A stretch of DNA of 64,000 bases from Thermohalobaculum sp039026375 (GTDB lineage: Bacteria; Pseudomonadota; Alphaproteobacteria; Rhodobacterales; Rhodobacteraceae): assembly GCA_039026375.1 (NCBI GenBank), contig JBCCML010000017.1, positions 1 to 64,000 of the forward strand, given 5' to 3'. A model generated the notes under the pieces. The model was not told the origin of the DNA. It was given only the letters and a program-made list of their open reading frames with translations, and did not search any database. A program made the translations under genes and the position numbers. This document shows, piece after piece, positions 53,992-62,191 of the stretch (within the stretch, counting starts at the first letter, position 1; each line of letters begins with the position of its first letter).

Positions 53992-54834
53992 ATGCGGATC
54001 ATCACCTTTGACGGCGGACATCTGGGGGCCGTTTCGGGCGACGATGTCTGGGACCTGACGGCGCGGCTGGGGCTGCGCTCGGTCACGACGTTGCTGGCCA
54101 GCGGGCGGGCCCCGGCGCGCCAGGTGATGACCGGGACGCCGGACCGCAAGCTGGGCGAGCTGAGCCTGGGTCTGCCGACCACCGATCCGGGCCAGATCCT
54201 GTGTGTCGGCGTGAACTATATGCGGCCGGGCGATCCCTATCGCCAGGGCGACGACGCGCCCGAATACCCGACTCTGTTCCACCGGACCATGCGCAGCCTG
54301 GTGGCCAACGGGCAGGACCTGTGGCGCCCGCCGGAATCCGAACGCTTCGACTACGAGGGCGAGATCGTCCTGGTGATCGGGCGGCCCGGCCGCCGCATTC
54401 CCGAGGCGGACGCCCACGCCCATATCGCTGGCCTCACGGTCATGAACGAAGGTTCGGTCCGCGACTGGATGCGCCATGCGCACCTGACGATCACGCCCGG
54501 CAAGAACTTTGAGCGTTCGGGGGCGCTGGGCCCGTGGATCGAGACGGATCTGTCCGGGATCGACCTGGAGAACCTGACCATCCGCACCCGCGTGAACGGC
54601 GAGCTGCGCCAGGAAGGCTCGACCGCCGACATGTTGTTCCCGTTCGCGCGGATCATCGCCTATGCCTCGCGCTATACCGAGCTGTTGCCGGGCGACCTGA
54701 TCGCCACGGGCACGCCAGCCGGTCAGGGCCAAAGCTTTGATCCACCGAAATGGCTGGTGCCGGGGGACAGGGTCGAGATCGAGCTGGAGGGGGTTGGCAC
54801 CCTGTCCAATCCCGTGATCGACGAGCCCGGTTGA
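53992..54834 (+). CDS. Fumarylacetoacetate hydrolase family protein
   Basis: 280-residue metal-dependent hydrolase/decarboxylase of the FAH superfamily. LCVGVNYMRPGD begins the domain; the metal ligands are in FDYEGEIVLVIGRPG (Glu-x-Glu) and the downstream GLTVMNEGSVRDW; GDLIATGTPAGQGQSFDPPK is the conserved C-terminal loop. Family members act on acylpyruvates or oxaloacetate in ring catabolism. The N-terminal 60 residues form the small domain. Preceded by AGACGGAGACC. Confidence 0.92.
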   Translation: MRIITFDGGHLGAVSGDDVWDLTARLGLRSVTTLLASGRAPARQVMTGTPDRKLGELSLGLPTTDPGQILCVGVNYMRPGDPYRQGDDAPEYPTLFHRTMRSLVANGQDLWRPPESERFDYEGEIVLVIGRPGRRIPEADAHAHIAGLTVMNEGSVRDWMRHAHLTITPGKNFERSGALGPWIETDLSGIDLENLTIRTRVNGELRQEGSTADMLFPFARIIAYASRYTELLPGDLIATGTPAGQGQSFDPPKWLVPGDRVEIELEGVGTLSNPVIDEPG

Positions 54835-54848
54835 GGGGCGGTAGGGTC

Positions 54849-55277
54849 CTAGCTCTCCGCAGCACGCAGGGCGTCGACGCGGGCCTCCAGATCCGCCGGC
54901 ATGCCCAGAAACGCCAGGCCGTCGGGCACCGAACGGACCACCGTGTGCGCGTCGCCGACCTCCCGCAGCGACAGGTACATGCGGATCGCTTCAAGACCGA
55001 GGTCATTGGCCACGACGACCGCAACACGGTTTGTGGGCATCTGCGTCGTTTCTGGACGCAAGCTACGCGCCGCCGCCTCCACGTCCCGCGCCGCCGTGCT
55101 GAAATCAACATCGCGCGCATCGTTCAACACGTTCGCGCCTGCCTGGATCATCGGATGGGTGGACAGTTTTCGCTGCGCAACCAACAGGTCGCCTGCATTG
55201 AAGATGCCGTGCGAACGCACCATAAGGCAGTCTGGCGCCAGCACGCCGACAGCCTCGATATACAGGCTTACCGCCAT
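54849..55277 (-). CDS. Hypothetical protein, possible STAS/SpoIIAA-like fold
   Basis: 142 residues from ATG 55277 (a GTG at 55307 is possible). No signal or membrane span. The text IEAVGVLAPDCLMVRSHGIF followed by NAGDLLVAQRKLSTHPMIQA and NVLNDARDVDFS recalls the strand-helix order of small STAS/SpoIIAA-like proteins, but this is a guess from pattern. It is convergent with the FAH-family gene, 14 bases away, and downstream of glpX on the opposite side of a 128-base gap. Confidence 0.6.
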   Translation of the reverse strand: MAVSLYIEAVGVLAPDCLMVRSHGIFNAGDLLVAQRKLSTHPMIQAGANVLNDARDVDFSTAARDVEAAARSLRPETTQMPTNRVAVVVANDLGLEAIRMYLSLREVGDAHTVVRSVPDGLAFLGMPADLEARVDALRAAES

Positions 55278-55405
55278 CGCATCAAAAACCACATTGCCCC
55301 AAACCACTTTAACGATGGCGGGAGACTACGGCATCGCGATCCATTGCGGCAAGGTGCTCAGGGGTGTGACAACCCCCAACGAGCGGAAAGATCCGACGGC
55401 ACTGG

Positions 55406-56380
55406 TCAGTGATTTTTGGTCCGATAGTTGAGGCGGCGGACCGATCCGGTGCGCGAGCGCATCAGGATCGTCTCGGTCTCCAGGTACTCACCGATGCGGC
55501 GCGCGCCCCGCAGGATCGACCCGTCCGTTACGCCGGTAGCCGCAAAGATCACGTCATTGCGGCACATCTCATCGCGCGTGTACTTGGCGTCCAGATCTTC
55601 GATCCCCGCCTTGCGCGCGCGGCCAACTTCTTCGTCATTGCGGAACGTCAGCCGGCCCTGGATCTGGCCGCCCATGCACTTGAGCGCGGCCGCGGCCAGC
55701 ACGCCCTCGGGCGCCCCGCCAGATCCCATATACATGTCGATGCCGGTATTGTCCGGCTCGGCGCAATGCATCACGCCCGCCACGTCTCCATCGGTGATCA
55801 AGCGGATGGCCGCCCCGGTGGCACGTACGGCGTCGATCATCTCGCGGTGGCGTGGACGCTCCAAAATGCAGACGGTGACGTTCTCGGCGCCGCCGCCCTT
55901 TACGCTGGCAAGAGCGGCAATCCGTTCGGCGGGGCTCATGTCCAGGTCGACCAGTCCTTCCGGATAGCCCGGGCCAATGGCCAGTTTGTCCATATAGACA
56001 TCGGGCGCGTGCAGCATCGAGCCGCGCGGCCCCATGGCAATCACCGTCAGCGCGTTGGGCATGGCCTTTGCTGTCAGCGTCGTCCCCTCCAACGGGTCCA
56101 GCGCGATGTCGACCTCGGCGCCGTTGCCGGTGCCCACTTCCTCGCCGATGTAGAGCATGGGCGCCTCGTCCCGCTCGCCCTCGCCGATCACCACGGTGCC
56201 CTTGATGTCCAGCATGTTCAGCTGGCTGCGCATCGCCTCGACCGCGACATGGTCGGCGTGTTTTTCGTCGCCGCGGCCAATCTGGCGGGCCGCGGCAATC
56301 GCGGCTGCCTCCGACACGCGAGCCAGGCCCAATGACAGCATCCGATCCTGGAAGGTGTCGTCGATCTGATTGTCGCTCAT
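55406..56380 (-). CDS. glpX: Class II fructose-1,6-bisphosphatase
   Basis: 324-residue GlpX-type FBPase of gluconeogenesis. Motifs: TVVIGEGERDEAPMLYIGEE, the metal-binding DIALDPLEGTTLTAKAMPNA and VDLDMSPAERI; the C-terminal GYLD-like ARRIGEYLETETILMRSRTG is also family-typical. I start at ATG 56380 (MSDNQIDDTFQDRML); the frame above lacks homology. In Rhodobacterales glpX often lies near hom, as it does here with the LysR and DUF1127 genes between. Confidence 0.95.
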   Translation of the reverse strand: MSDNQIDDTFQDRMLSLGLARVSEAAAIAAARQIGRGDEKHADHVAVEAMRSQLNMLDIKGTVVIGEGERDEAPMLYIGEEVGTGNGAEVDIALDPLEGTTLTAKAMPNALTVIAMGPRGSMLHAPDVYMDKLAIGPGYPEGLVDLDMSPAERIAALASVKGGGAENVTVCILERPRHREMIDAVRATGAAIRLITDGDVAGVMHCAEPDNTGIDMYMGSGGAPEGVLAAAALKCMGGQIQGRLTFRNDEEVGRARKAGIEDLDAKYTRDEMCRNDVIFAATGVTDGSILRGARRIGEYLETETILMRSRTGSVRRLNYRTKNH

Positions 56381-56486
56381 GGTTCTGTCCCCCGGGGTTT
56401 CGGCGCGCGTTGCGACGCCCACTATCGCGGCTGATCGTAACAGGCAAGTCACGAGCGTTCGCGATTTTGGCTGGATTGTCCGGGTT

Positions 56487-57458
56487 TCACACAGGAACGG
56501 GGCCCGGATCGGCGGCGGATTGGCGTTTCAGCCAATCAACGAAGACGCGCACGCGCGGGTGCTGGCGCAGTTCCTCGCTTGTAACCGTGAAGTAGCTGTA
56601 ATCGGCCGGACGCTCCAGCTTCAGGGGCCGGACCAATTGGCCAGATGCCAGGTACCCGCCCACCAGTGCCATGCGGCCCAGACCGACGCCGTGGCCGTGC
56701 AGCGCTGCCTGGGTCAGCAGCACGCTGTCATTCAGTTCGATCCAACCGGCGGGCTTGCGCTCGGCCACGCCAGCATCGCGCAGCCAGCGCGCCCAGGTCA
56801 TGGCTGCCTCGTCCTGGGCGATATCGATGTCCTGCAGCAGCACATGCCCGGCCAGATCGGCAAAGGTGCGGATCGGTTGGCGGTTCAGCAAGGCGGGGGC
56901 GGCCACGGGAAAGATCGTGTCGCCCATCAACGGCTCCACCGACATGCCGGGATAGACACCGCGGCTATAGGTGATGCGCAGATCCGCCTCCCCCCGGGTC
57001 ACATCAACCGCGCGGTCATTGGCCAGTACCTGCAGATCGATCTCAGGAAAGCGGGCGACGAAATCGCCGATGCGGGGCACCAGCCAAAGCGTGGCGAACG
57101 AGCGTGCCACGCTGACCGTCAGCCGCCCAGCCAGTGCGCCCCCCGTCAGCGCCCCGAGCCCACGGGAGAAGTGCGCGAACCCGCGAGAGATCTCCGGCAG
57201 CATTTCGCGGGCGGCGGGCGTTGTCTCGACCCCGCGAGGCAAGCGTTCGAACAGTTTGACGCCAAGGTCCGCTTCCAGCTGTTTCACCTGGTGGCTGATC
57301 GCAGCGGGCGTGACGTTCAACTCACTAGCTGCGGCCAGGAAGCTCTCCAGCCTTGCCGCCGCCTCAAAGGCACGGAGCGCGTTCAGCGGAGGTAGGCGGC
57401 GGACCCCAGCAGGGCTGGTTGGATCGGTGTCGGTATCAGGACTGGCGTTTTCGCTCAT
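56487..57458 (-). CDS. LysR-family transcriptional regulator, GcvA-like
   Basis: 323 residues. The helix-turn-helix is LPPLNALRAFEAAARLESFL and AASELNVTPAAISHQVKQLE (residues 22-70), followed by the periplasmic-binding-like effector domain (ATLWLVPRIGDFVARFPEID, DLRITYSRG). The pattern is that of the GcvA/AmpR subgroup. A 10-base inverted repeat lies 13 bases upstream of its start, very likely its own operator, and the divergent DUF1127 gene is a probable target. Confidence 0.92.
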   Translation of the reverse strand: MSENASPDTDTDPTSPAGVRRLPPLNALRAFEAAARLESFLAAASELNVTPAAISHQVKQLEADLGVKLFERLPRGVETTPAAREMLPEISRGFAHFSRGLGALTGGALAGRLTVSVARSFATLWLVPRIGDFVARFPEIDLQVLANDRAVDVTRGEADLRITYSRGVYPGMSVEPLMGDTIFPVAAPALLNRQPIRTFADLAGHVLLQDIDIAQDEAAMTWARWLRDAGVAERKPAGWIELNDSVLLTQAALHGHGVGLGRMALVGGYLASGQLVRPLKLERPADYSYFTVTSEELRQHPRVRVFVDWLKRQSAADPGPVPV

Positions 57459-57470
57459 TCTTGATGGATA

Positions 57471-57501
57471 AATTTATCTAAGCCAACCGTCTAGATAAAT
57501 T
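57471..57501. promoter_or_regulatory. LysR-type operator, 10-base inverted repeat
   Basis: AATTTATCTA at 57471-57480 and TAGATAAATT at 57492-57501 are perfect complements with an 11-base spacer. It lies in the divergent gap between the LysR gene (start 57458) and the DUF1127 gene (start 57627). Arm length and spacing fit a LysR recognition site used for autoregulation. Confidence 0.7.
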
Positions 57502-57626
57502 CGTTTGAGAACCAGTATTACTATCGCCAAATTCCGTTCAGACGCCGCGCCAAACACGGCGCGCCTCCAAACCCCAGCGAGTTGCGCGCCGCGATGGTGC
57601 GTCTGTGCACCCGAAAGGAGATCGAT

Positions 57627-57839
57627 ATGGCTGTGATCCTGAAGCTGAACCCTTACCGCAAGATCGCTGGACGCCCGCTGGCGGGCGGCGGCTCGCTTTG
57701 GTCAACGATTATGCTGTGGCAGGCCCGTGCGCGCAGCCGCGCGCATTTGGCGGAATTGGATGCCGAGCAATTGGACGATATCGGCGTCAGTGCCGAGGAA
57801 GCCCATCGCGAAGCGGCAAAACCGTTCTGGCAGGCCTGA
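57627..57839 (+). CDS. DUF1127 domain protein
   Basis: 70 residues: a basic, Gly-rich N-terminus (KLNPYRKIAGRPLAGGGSL) and a C-terminal DUF1127 helix-turn (RARSRAHLAELDAEQLDDIGVSAEEA). Members in Agrobacterium and Rhodobacter affect phosphate metabolism and RNA turnover, so a small RNA-binding role is possible here. The ribosome site AAAGGAGATCGAT is very strong, a sign of high expression. Divergent from the LysR gene with its operator between them. Confidence 0.85.
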   Translation: MAVILKLNPYRKIAGRPLAGGGSLWSTIMLWQARARSRAHLAELDAEQLDDIGVSAEEAHREAAKPFWQA

Positions 57840-57859
57840 GGACAGGCCTAAAGAAGCGC

Positions 57860-59155
57860 CTAGACCTCTTCGATGCGGATCGCCACGGGCTCGGCCTGGC
57901 TGACGTCCAACGCGGCGATCCGCGCAAGCGCTGCATCCACCGCGTCACGGCGGGCATCATGCGTGACGATGACCACCGGCACGGCCACGCCGCTGTCGCC
58001 CTGGCCGTACTGGCGCATCCGGTGGATCGAGACGCTCTCTTCACCCAAAGCACTGGCCAGGGCGGCCAGCGCCCCCGGCCGGTCGGCCAGCAGGAACCGC
58101 AGGTAATAGGGCGCGTGCTCGTCGCCATGGGCCAGCCGGGGTGCAGCACTTAACCTGCCCGAAGGGCGGCCAAAGACCGGGCGCACCGCGCCCCGGGCGG
58201 CGTCTATGACATCGGCCATCACAGCCGAGGCGGTGGGCCCCTCGCCCGCGCCCGGCCCCGTCATCGAGACCTGACCGACGAAATCGCCCTCCGCCACCAC
58301 GGCGTTGGTGACACCGGGCAGCGCCCCGATCACCGAGCGTTCGTCCACCATGCAGGGACGCACCCGCTGTTCCAGCCCGGCCTCATGCATTTTGGCCAGG
58401 CCCAACAGGCGGATGGAAAAGCCCATGTCGCGGGCCGTGCGGATGTCGTCCAGGCTGATGCGCTGGATGCCCTCGCAGATTACGCCGTCGAAATCGACCC
58501 GCGTGCCGAAGGCGATGGCCGCCAGGATCGCCAGCTTGTGCGCCGCATCGATGCCGCCCACGTCAAAGGTGGGATCCGCCTCGGCATAGCCCAGGCGCTG
58601 GGCGTCTTGCAGCACGTCGCCATAATCGGCGCCGCGGCTCTCCATCTCGTTCAGGATGTAGTTGCAGGTGCCGTTCAGAACGCCAAAGACGCGGCTGACC
58701 CGGTTGCCCGCCAATCCCTCGCCCAGCGCTTTCAGGGCCGGGATGCCGCCGGCGACGCCGGCTTCTGCGGCCAGCATGACGCCCTGGCTCTCGGCAGCTT
58801 CGGCCAGGGCGTGGCCGTGCACGGCGATCAGGGCCTTGTTGGCGGTGACCACGTGCTTGCCCGCGGCGAGCGCGCGTTCAACCAGGGCCTTCGCCGGGCC
58901 GTCCGAGCCGCCGATCACCTCGACCACGCAGTCGACATCGTCGCGCGCGGCCAGTTGTGTCGCGTCATCCTCCCAGGCATAGGCCGACAGATCGACGCCG
59001 CGGTCGCGGCTGCGGTTCATGGCTGAGACGGCCGAGATCGCGACGGGTCGCCCAGCCTTGGCTGCCAGCATCTCGCCATGGGCCTGCACCATTTTGACGA
59101 CGCCAGCACCGACGGTGCCAAGCCCGGCGATACCAAGGCGGAAAGGTGCGGTCAT
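57860..59155 (-). CDS. hom: Homoserine dehydrogenase
   Basis: 431-residue enzyme reducing aspartate semialdehyde to homoserine for threonine and methionine. The NAD(P) site is LGIAGLGTVGAGVVKMVQAH, the catalytic domain has GVAGGIPALKALGEGLAGNR and GGIDAAHKLAILAAIAFG, and the C-terminal ACT domain (YYLRFLLADRPGALAALASA) suggests threonine feedback. The ATG follows CAGGAGG. A promoter with TTGACG is visible upstream, then an unusual tandem repeat region. Confidence 0.97.
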   Translation of the reverse strand: MTAPFRLGIAGLGTVGAGVVKMVQAHGEMLAAKAGRPVAISAVSAMNRSRDRGVDLSAYAWEDDATQLAARDDVDCVVEVIGGSDGPAKALVERALAAGKHVVTANKALIAVHGHALAEAAESQGVMLAAEAGVAGGIPALKALGEGLAGNRVSRVFGVLNGTCNYILNEMESRGADYGDVLQDAQRLGYAEADPTFDVGGIDAAHKLAILAAIAFGTRVDFDGVICEGIQRISLDDIRTARDMGFSIRLLGLAKMHEAGLEQRVRPCMVDERSVIGALPGVTNAVVAEGDFVGQVSMTGPGAGEGPTASAVMADVIDAARGAVRPVFGRPSGRLSAAPRLAHGDEHAPYYLRFLLADRPGALAALASALGEESVSIHRMRQYGQGDSGVAVPVVIVTHDARRDAVDAALARIAALDVSQAEPVAIRIEEV

Positions 59156-59181
59156 GGGGGCCTCCTGGAGTTGGAAGGCCC

Positions 59182-59210
59182 TAGTGGCGGAACTGGCCCC
59201 GCTGCGTCAA
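59182..59210 (-). promoter_or_regulatory. Predicted promoter of hom
   Basis: On the minus strand TTGACG (59210-59205), 17 bases, CCACTA (59187-59182), about 27 bases before the hom ATG and its CAGGAGG site. Confidence 0.45.
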
Positions 59211-59242
59211 GGGTGCGTGGCGACCGCCGCTTGGATCCTGCT

Positions 59243-59498
59243 TGCTGCGATGAGATTGGACATTTGGGCGTCAGGGCCGCCGCCCAGGCCTGGGAGGGCG
59301 TTCGCTATGGCAGTCCTAGAGCCCGCTCTTCAAAGCGCCCACACCGCCTGAGCTGTGACCGGCATCGCTTTGATCCCCATTGCTGCGATGAGATTGGACG
59401 CTGGGGCGCCAGGGCCGCCGCCCGAGCCTGGGAGGGCGTTTGCTATGGCAGTTCTAAAGCCCGTTCTTCAAAGCCCCACCACCGCCTGAGCTGTGACC
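59243..59498. repeat. Imperfect 118-bp tandem duplication upstream of hom
   Basis: Units at 59243-59360 and 59381-59498 align without gaps over 118 bases with about 13 mismatches by eye (roughly 89 percent identity); the spacing is 138 bases. Each begins TGCTGCGATGAGATTGGAC and ends CCGCCTGAGCTGTGACC. The region between the hom start and the lipoprotein gene (59156-59619) holds no gene I can support. The similarity also extends weakly about 20 bases before each unit. Confidence 0.85.
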
Positions 59499-59510
59499 AT
59501 AATCGCCAAA

Positions 59511-59545
59511 GCGCCCTCCCGGGGGGAGGGTCGGGCGCGGCCCGC
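59511..59545. repeat. Palindromic repeat family, copy 1
   Basis: GCGCCCTCCC followed by GGGGGGAGGGTCGGGCGC forms a long GC hairpin. Read on the other strand (GCGCCCGACCC then CCCCC then GGGAGGGCGC) it matches copies at 60056 and 62646 closely. Also a possible terminator between the lipoprotein gene and hom. Confidence 0.65.
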
Positions 59546-59619
59546 CTTCGGCGTGCCAGATGTTTGCACGCAGGCTAACCAGACTAAGCGCCGTCAAACT
59601 CGTTAGCGCCCATCACGCC

Positions 59620-59931
59620 TTAATCGTTGCAACTTAAGTATACTTGGACAAACGCAGCCATCTGAGTGACCGATCCGCCAACGACATCGCAACCAAAGTA
59701 ATCGGAAATTGCCAACGCAGCGCGACCACGTACTTCTGAGGCTCTCGTCAAACTAGGGATGTCTGTCCAGTACGCACTGACAAGATTTCCTTTTCGTTCC
59801 AGTTTCCAAGTGTAGCCATCATGGACGAAGACTGAAGCGTCATCACTCATGACCGCCTCTGTCGAGCACGATGCCAGCAAGAGCCAACTTACAAACGCGA
59901 ACCCGTATGCGACACGATTCCAACTAGTCAT
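59620..59931 (-). CDS. Lipoprotein of unknown function
   Basis: 103 residues with a signal ending in a lipobox (VSWLLLASCSTEA, Cys near 22). The mature part has no recognised domain; three more cysteines are present (residues near 80 and 101). Base composition is markedly poorer in G+C than its neighbours, which suggests recent acquisition or weak selection. Its ATG overlaps the stop of the flavoprotein gene (ATGA), so it is translated as the last gene of the complex II operon. Confidence 0.7.
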   Translation of the reverse strand: MTSWNRVAYGFAFVSWLLLASCSTEAVMSDDASVFVHDGYTWKLERKGNLVSAYWTDIPSLTRASEVRGRAALAISDYFGCDVVGGSVTQMAAFVQVYLSCND

Positions 59932-61772
59932 TCCGCCGCCACCAAACTCTCCGGCTCGCCCTCAGGCAGGATGGTCTCGCCCGGTTTGACGATGGTGAAC
60001 TGGACGGGAGCACGGGTGGTTTGGACATTCCCGCCTGGCGCGTCAGCGTCAGGCAGCGCCCGACCGCCCCCACGGGCGGGCGCTTCGCTTCCGCCCTCGG
60101 TCGGTCGCTGCAGTCCCGCATCGGTGCGCTGGCTGATCGTGTAGTAGCTGTCCGAGAGGTCCCCTTGCTCCGGAAAATCCTCACGGAAGTGGGCGCCGCG
60201 GGAGTTCTCTCGGGCGAGTGCTGCCTGGGTGACGACCTCGGAGACCTCGACCAGCGAGGCCATGTTCAGCCAGTCATGCCAGGTTAGGTTGAAGGCGAGG
60301 TTCGTGTCGTCGACACCAAGGGTCGCGACCTCGTCCCGGATCTCGGCGACGCGGGCCAGCCCGTTCTTGAGGCCGGAGGCCGTGCGCATGACCCCGACAT
60401 CCTCCCACATCGCGTCCTGCAGTTTCCGCCGCAGCGGCTGGATCGGCGCGGGTGCACGGCCCAGGGGCGCGAGTGCTCGGGCAACCTCGGCCTCCAAAGC
60501 CTCTGGGCATGGTTCCCGCAGCGTCATACGAGCGACGTCACGGCCCATGACCTCTCCGGCGACCCCGCCATAGACGGTCGAGTTCGCCACCCCGTTGCCG
60601 CCAAGCCGGTTGGAGCCATGAGCGCCGCCCGCGTCCTCTCCGGCCACGTAAAGCCCCTCCATCTCCGTGCGGGTATCGGGGTCCACCACCACGCCGCCCA
60701 TGAAATAATGGGCGGTGGGCACAACCTCGACCCGCCCTCCGGCCAGGTCGAAGCCGCAATCTGCACAGCGCTTGACCATGCCCTTGAACTTCTTGGCCAC
60801 GTTCTCGGGGCCGAGGTGGCTCATCGAAATGAACATGCCGATCTGGTCGGGGTCGTTGTTCTTGCGCATCTCGGCGTAGATGGCGCGGGAAACCACGTCG
60901 CGGGTGGCGCGCTCGCCCCGCCCGTCATAGTCGAACATGAAGCGGTCGCCGCGTTTGTTGACGAGGTGGCCGCCTGCGCCGCGGAGCCCCTCCTCCAGCA
61001 CGGTGCCCGTGATCTTGGAATGGGGCCCTGCCAGCAGCCCGGTGGGGTGGAACTGCACCATCTCCATATCGCGCACGGGCAGCCCCGCACGCAAAGCCAT
61101 GGCGAGGCCGTCCATGGTCTTGTCGCCCGAGGGCGTGTGGTAGCGGTACATGGTGGGTCCGCCGCCGGTGGCCATGAGGACCGCCTTGGCGCGAACAAGT
61201 CGCAGGCCGCCGGTGCGCATGTCGATCATCAGGACACCTGCGAGGGCCGAGCCGTCCGCCGTGGGGATCAGCCCGATGGCGCGGTGTTCCTGCAGCTTCT
61301 CGACGGGGCGGGAGAGGACCTGCTCCATGAGACGATTGATGATCTCGATCCCGGTGAGGTCGCCCTTGTGGACCGTGCGGTCGGCGGTCTGCCCCGCGAA
61401 GGCCTTGTGGTGGAGCGAGCCGTCGGCATTGCGGTCGAAGAAGCAGCCGATCTCGTTCTCCAGCTCGTGGATGCGTTCCACGGCCAGTTCACACAGGCGC
61501 CAGGCCATGTCCTGGTCGGGCAGCCATTTGCCGCCGATGATCGTGTCCATGAAGTGGCGTTCGACCGTGTCGCCGGGCCCGGTGGAGACGTTGTAGCCGC
61601 CCTGCACCATCCGGGTGCAGCCGCATTTGCCGATCAGCCCTTTAACCGCGATGGTGATCTTCGCGTCTGGAGCGGCTTGCTGGGCGTGGAGCGCACCAAA
61701 GAGGCCGGCGCCCCCGGTGCCCAGGATCAGGATATCCGTGTCGTGGCGGTCGATCTGGTGATGATTTTGCAT
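59928..61772 (-). CDS. Succinate dehydrogenase/fumarate reductase flavoprotein subunit
   Basis: 614-residue FAD subunit of a complex II-type enzyme. The FAD site begins DILILGTGGAGLFGALHAQQ; the substrate region has LVNKRGDRFMFDYDGRGERA with active-site Arg, GGVVVDPDTRTEMEGLYVAG and HGSNRLGGNGVANSTVYGG; SRGAHFREDFPEQGDL closes the helical domain. Residues about 556-577 (RPTEGGSEAPARGGGRALPD) are coded by a palindromic repeat copy, an in-frame insert in an otherwise standard C-terminus. Last catalytic gene of a B-C-D-A operon, not the usual C-D-A-B order, so probably a second complex II. Confidence 0.9.
   Translation of the reverse strand: MQNHHQIDRHDTDILILGTGGAGLFGALHAQQAAPDAKITIAVKGLIGKCGCTRMVQGGYNVSTGPGDTVERHFMDTIIGGKWLPDQDMAWRLCELAVERIHELENEIGCFFDRNADGSLHHKAFAGQTADRTVHKGDLTGIEIINRLMEQVLSRPVEKLQEHRAIGLIPTADGSALAGVLMIDMRTGGLRLVRAKAVLMATGGGPTMYRYHTPSGDKTMDGLAMALRAGLPVRDMEMVQFHPTGLLAGPHSKITGTVLEEGLRGAGGHLVNKRGDRFMFDYDGRGERATRDVVSRAIYAEMRKNNDPDQIGMFISMSHLGPENVAKKFKGMVKRCADCGFDLAGGRVEVVPTAHYFMGGVVVDPDTRTEMEGLYVAGEDAGGAHGSNRLGGNGVANSTVYGGVAGEVMGRDVARMTLREPCPEALEAEVARALAPLGRAPAPIQPLRRKLQDAMWEDVGVMRTASGLKNGLARVAEIRDEVATLGVDDTNLAFNLTWHDWLNMASLVEVSEVVTQAALARENSRGAHFREDFPEQGDLSDSYYTISQRTDAGLQRPTEGGSEAPARGGGRALPDADAPGGNVQTTRAPVQFTIVKPGETILPEGEPESLVAAE
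60056..60108. repeat. Palindromic repeat family, copy 2, inside a coding sequence
   Basis: GCGCCCGACCGCCCCCACGG then GCGGGCGC (60056-60083) and, after an eight-base spacer, GCCCTCGGTCGGTCGC (to 60108). Aligns with the copy at 62646-62701 along its whole length. It is translated in frame within the flavoprotein gene. Confidence 0.7.
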
Positions 61773-61979
61773 TGCGGCACCCTGGCATCAAGCACAGGGC
61801 GCCGCAACGGGGCCGGTTGTCGCCAGGCGGGATCAGCAGACCAAACCCCTGCCATCGAATTTCGTTCAGCGTTTGCCGCCGACGGCTCGATCCGGTTTTG
61901 TATGCATCAGGGTTTGTCTACCCACAGTCTCGCGTTCGGTCTTTGGACCCTGTCGATCTGCTGGCTTCTGAGGCGCCGA

Positions 61980-62117
61980 TCACTTGAAAGTGCCCGTGTC
62001 CTTGCATTGCTTGCGGATATTCTTGGTCGTGAGCTTGCGTCCTGCGGAAACGGCGTCCAGCTCTTCATCGGACAGCAGTTGCCGGTCTTCGGGTTTGTAT
62101 TCGGTGGCTTCGGTCAT
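61980..62117 (-). CDS. 45-residue peptide with bacteriocin-type leader
   Basis: Small reading frame from ATG 62117 to TGA 61980, preceded by AAGGAGATGAAAG, a strong ribosome site. The N-terminal part is acidic and ends LLSDEELDAVSAG (residues 14-26), closely like the double-glycine-type leader L-S-D-x-E-L-D-x-V-x-G-G of class II bacteriocins and related secreted peptides, here with Ala-Gly. The rest (RKLTTKNIRKQCKDTGTFK) is basic with one cysteine. It lies inside the complex II operon gap. Alternatively a plain small cytoplasmic protein. No transporter or peptidase gene is in the window. Confidence 0.65.
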   Translation of the reverse strand: MTEATEYKPEDRQLLSDEELDAVSAGRKLTTKNIRKQCKDTGTFK

Positions 62118-62191
62118 CTTTCATCTCCTTCGTTGAGTGGTCAGGCACCATTGCCTGCAGAGACGGGATATCCGAATCGGCCTACGCCCTC

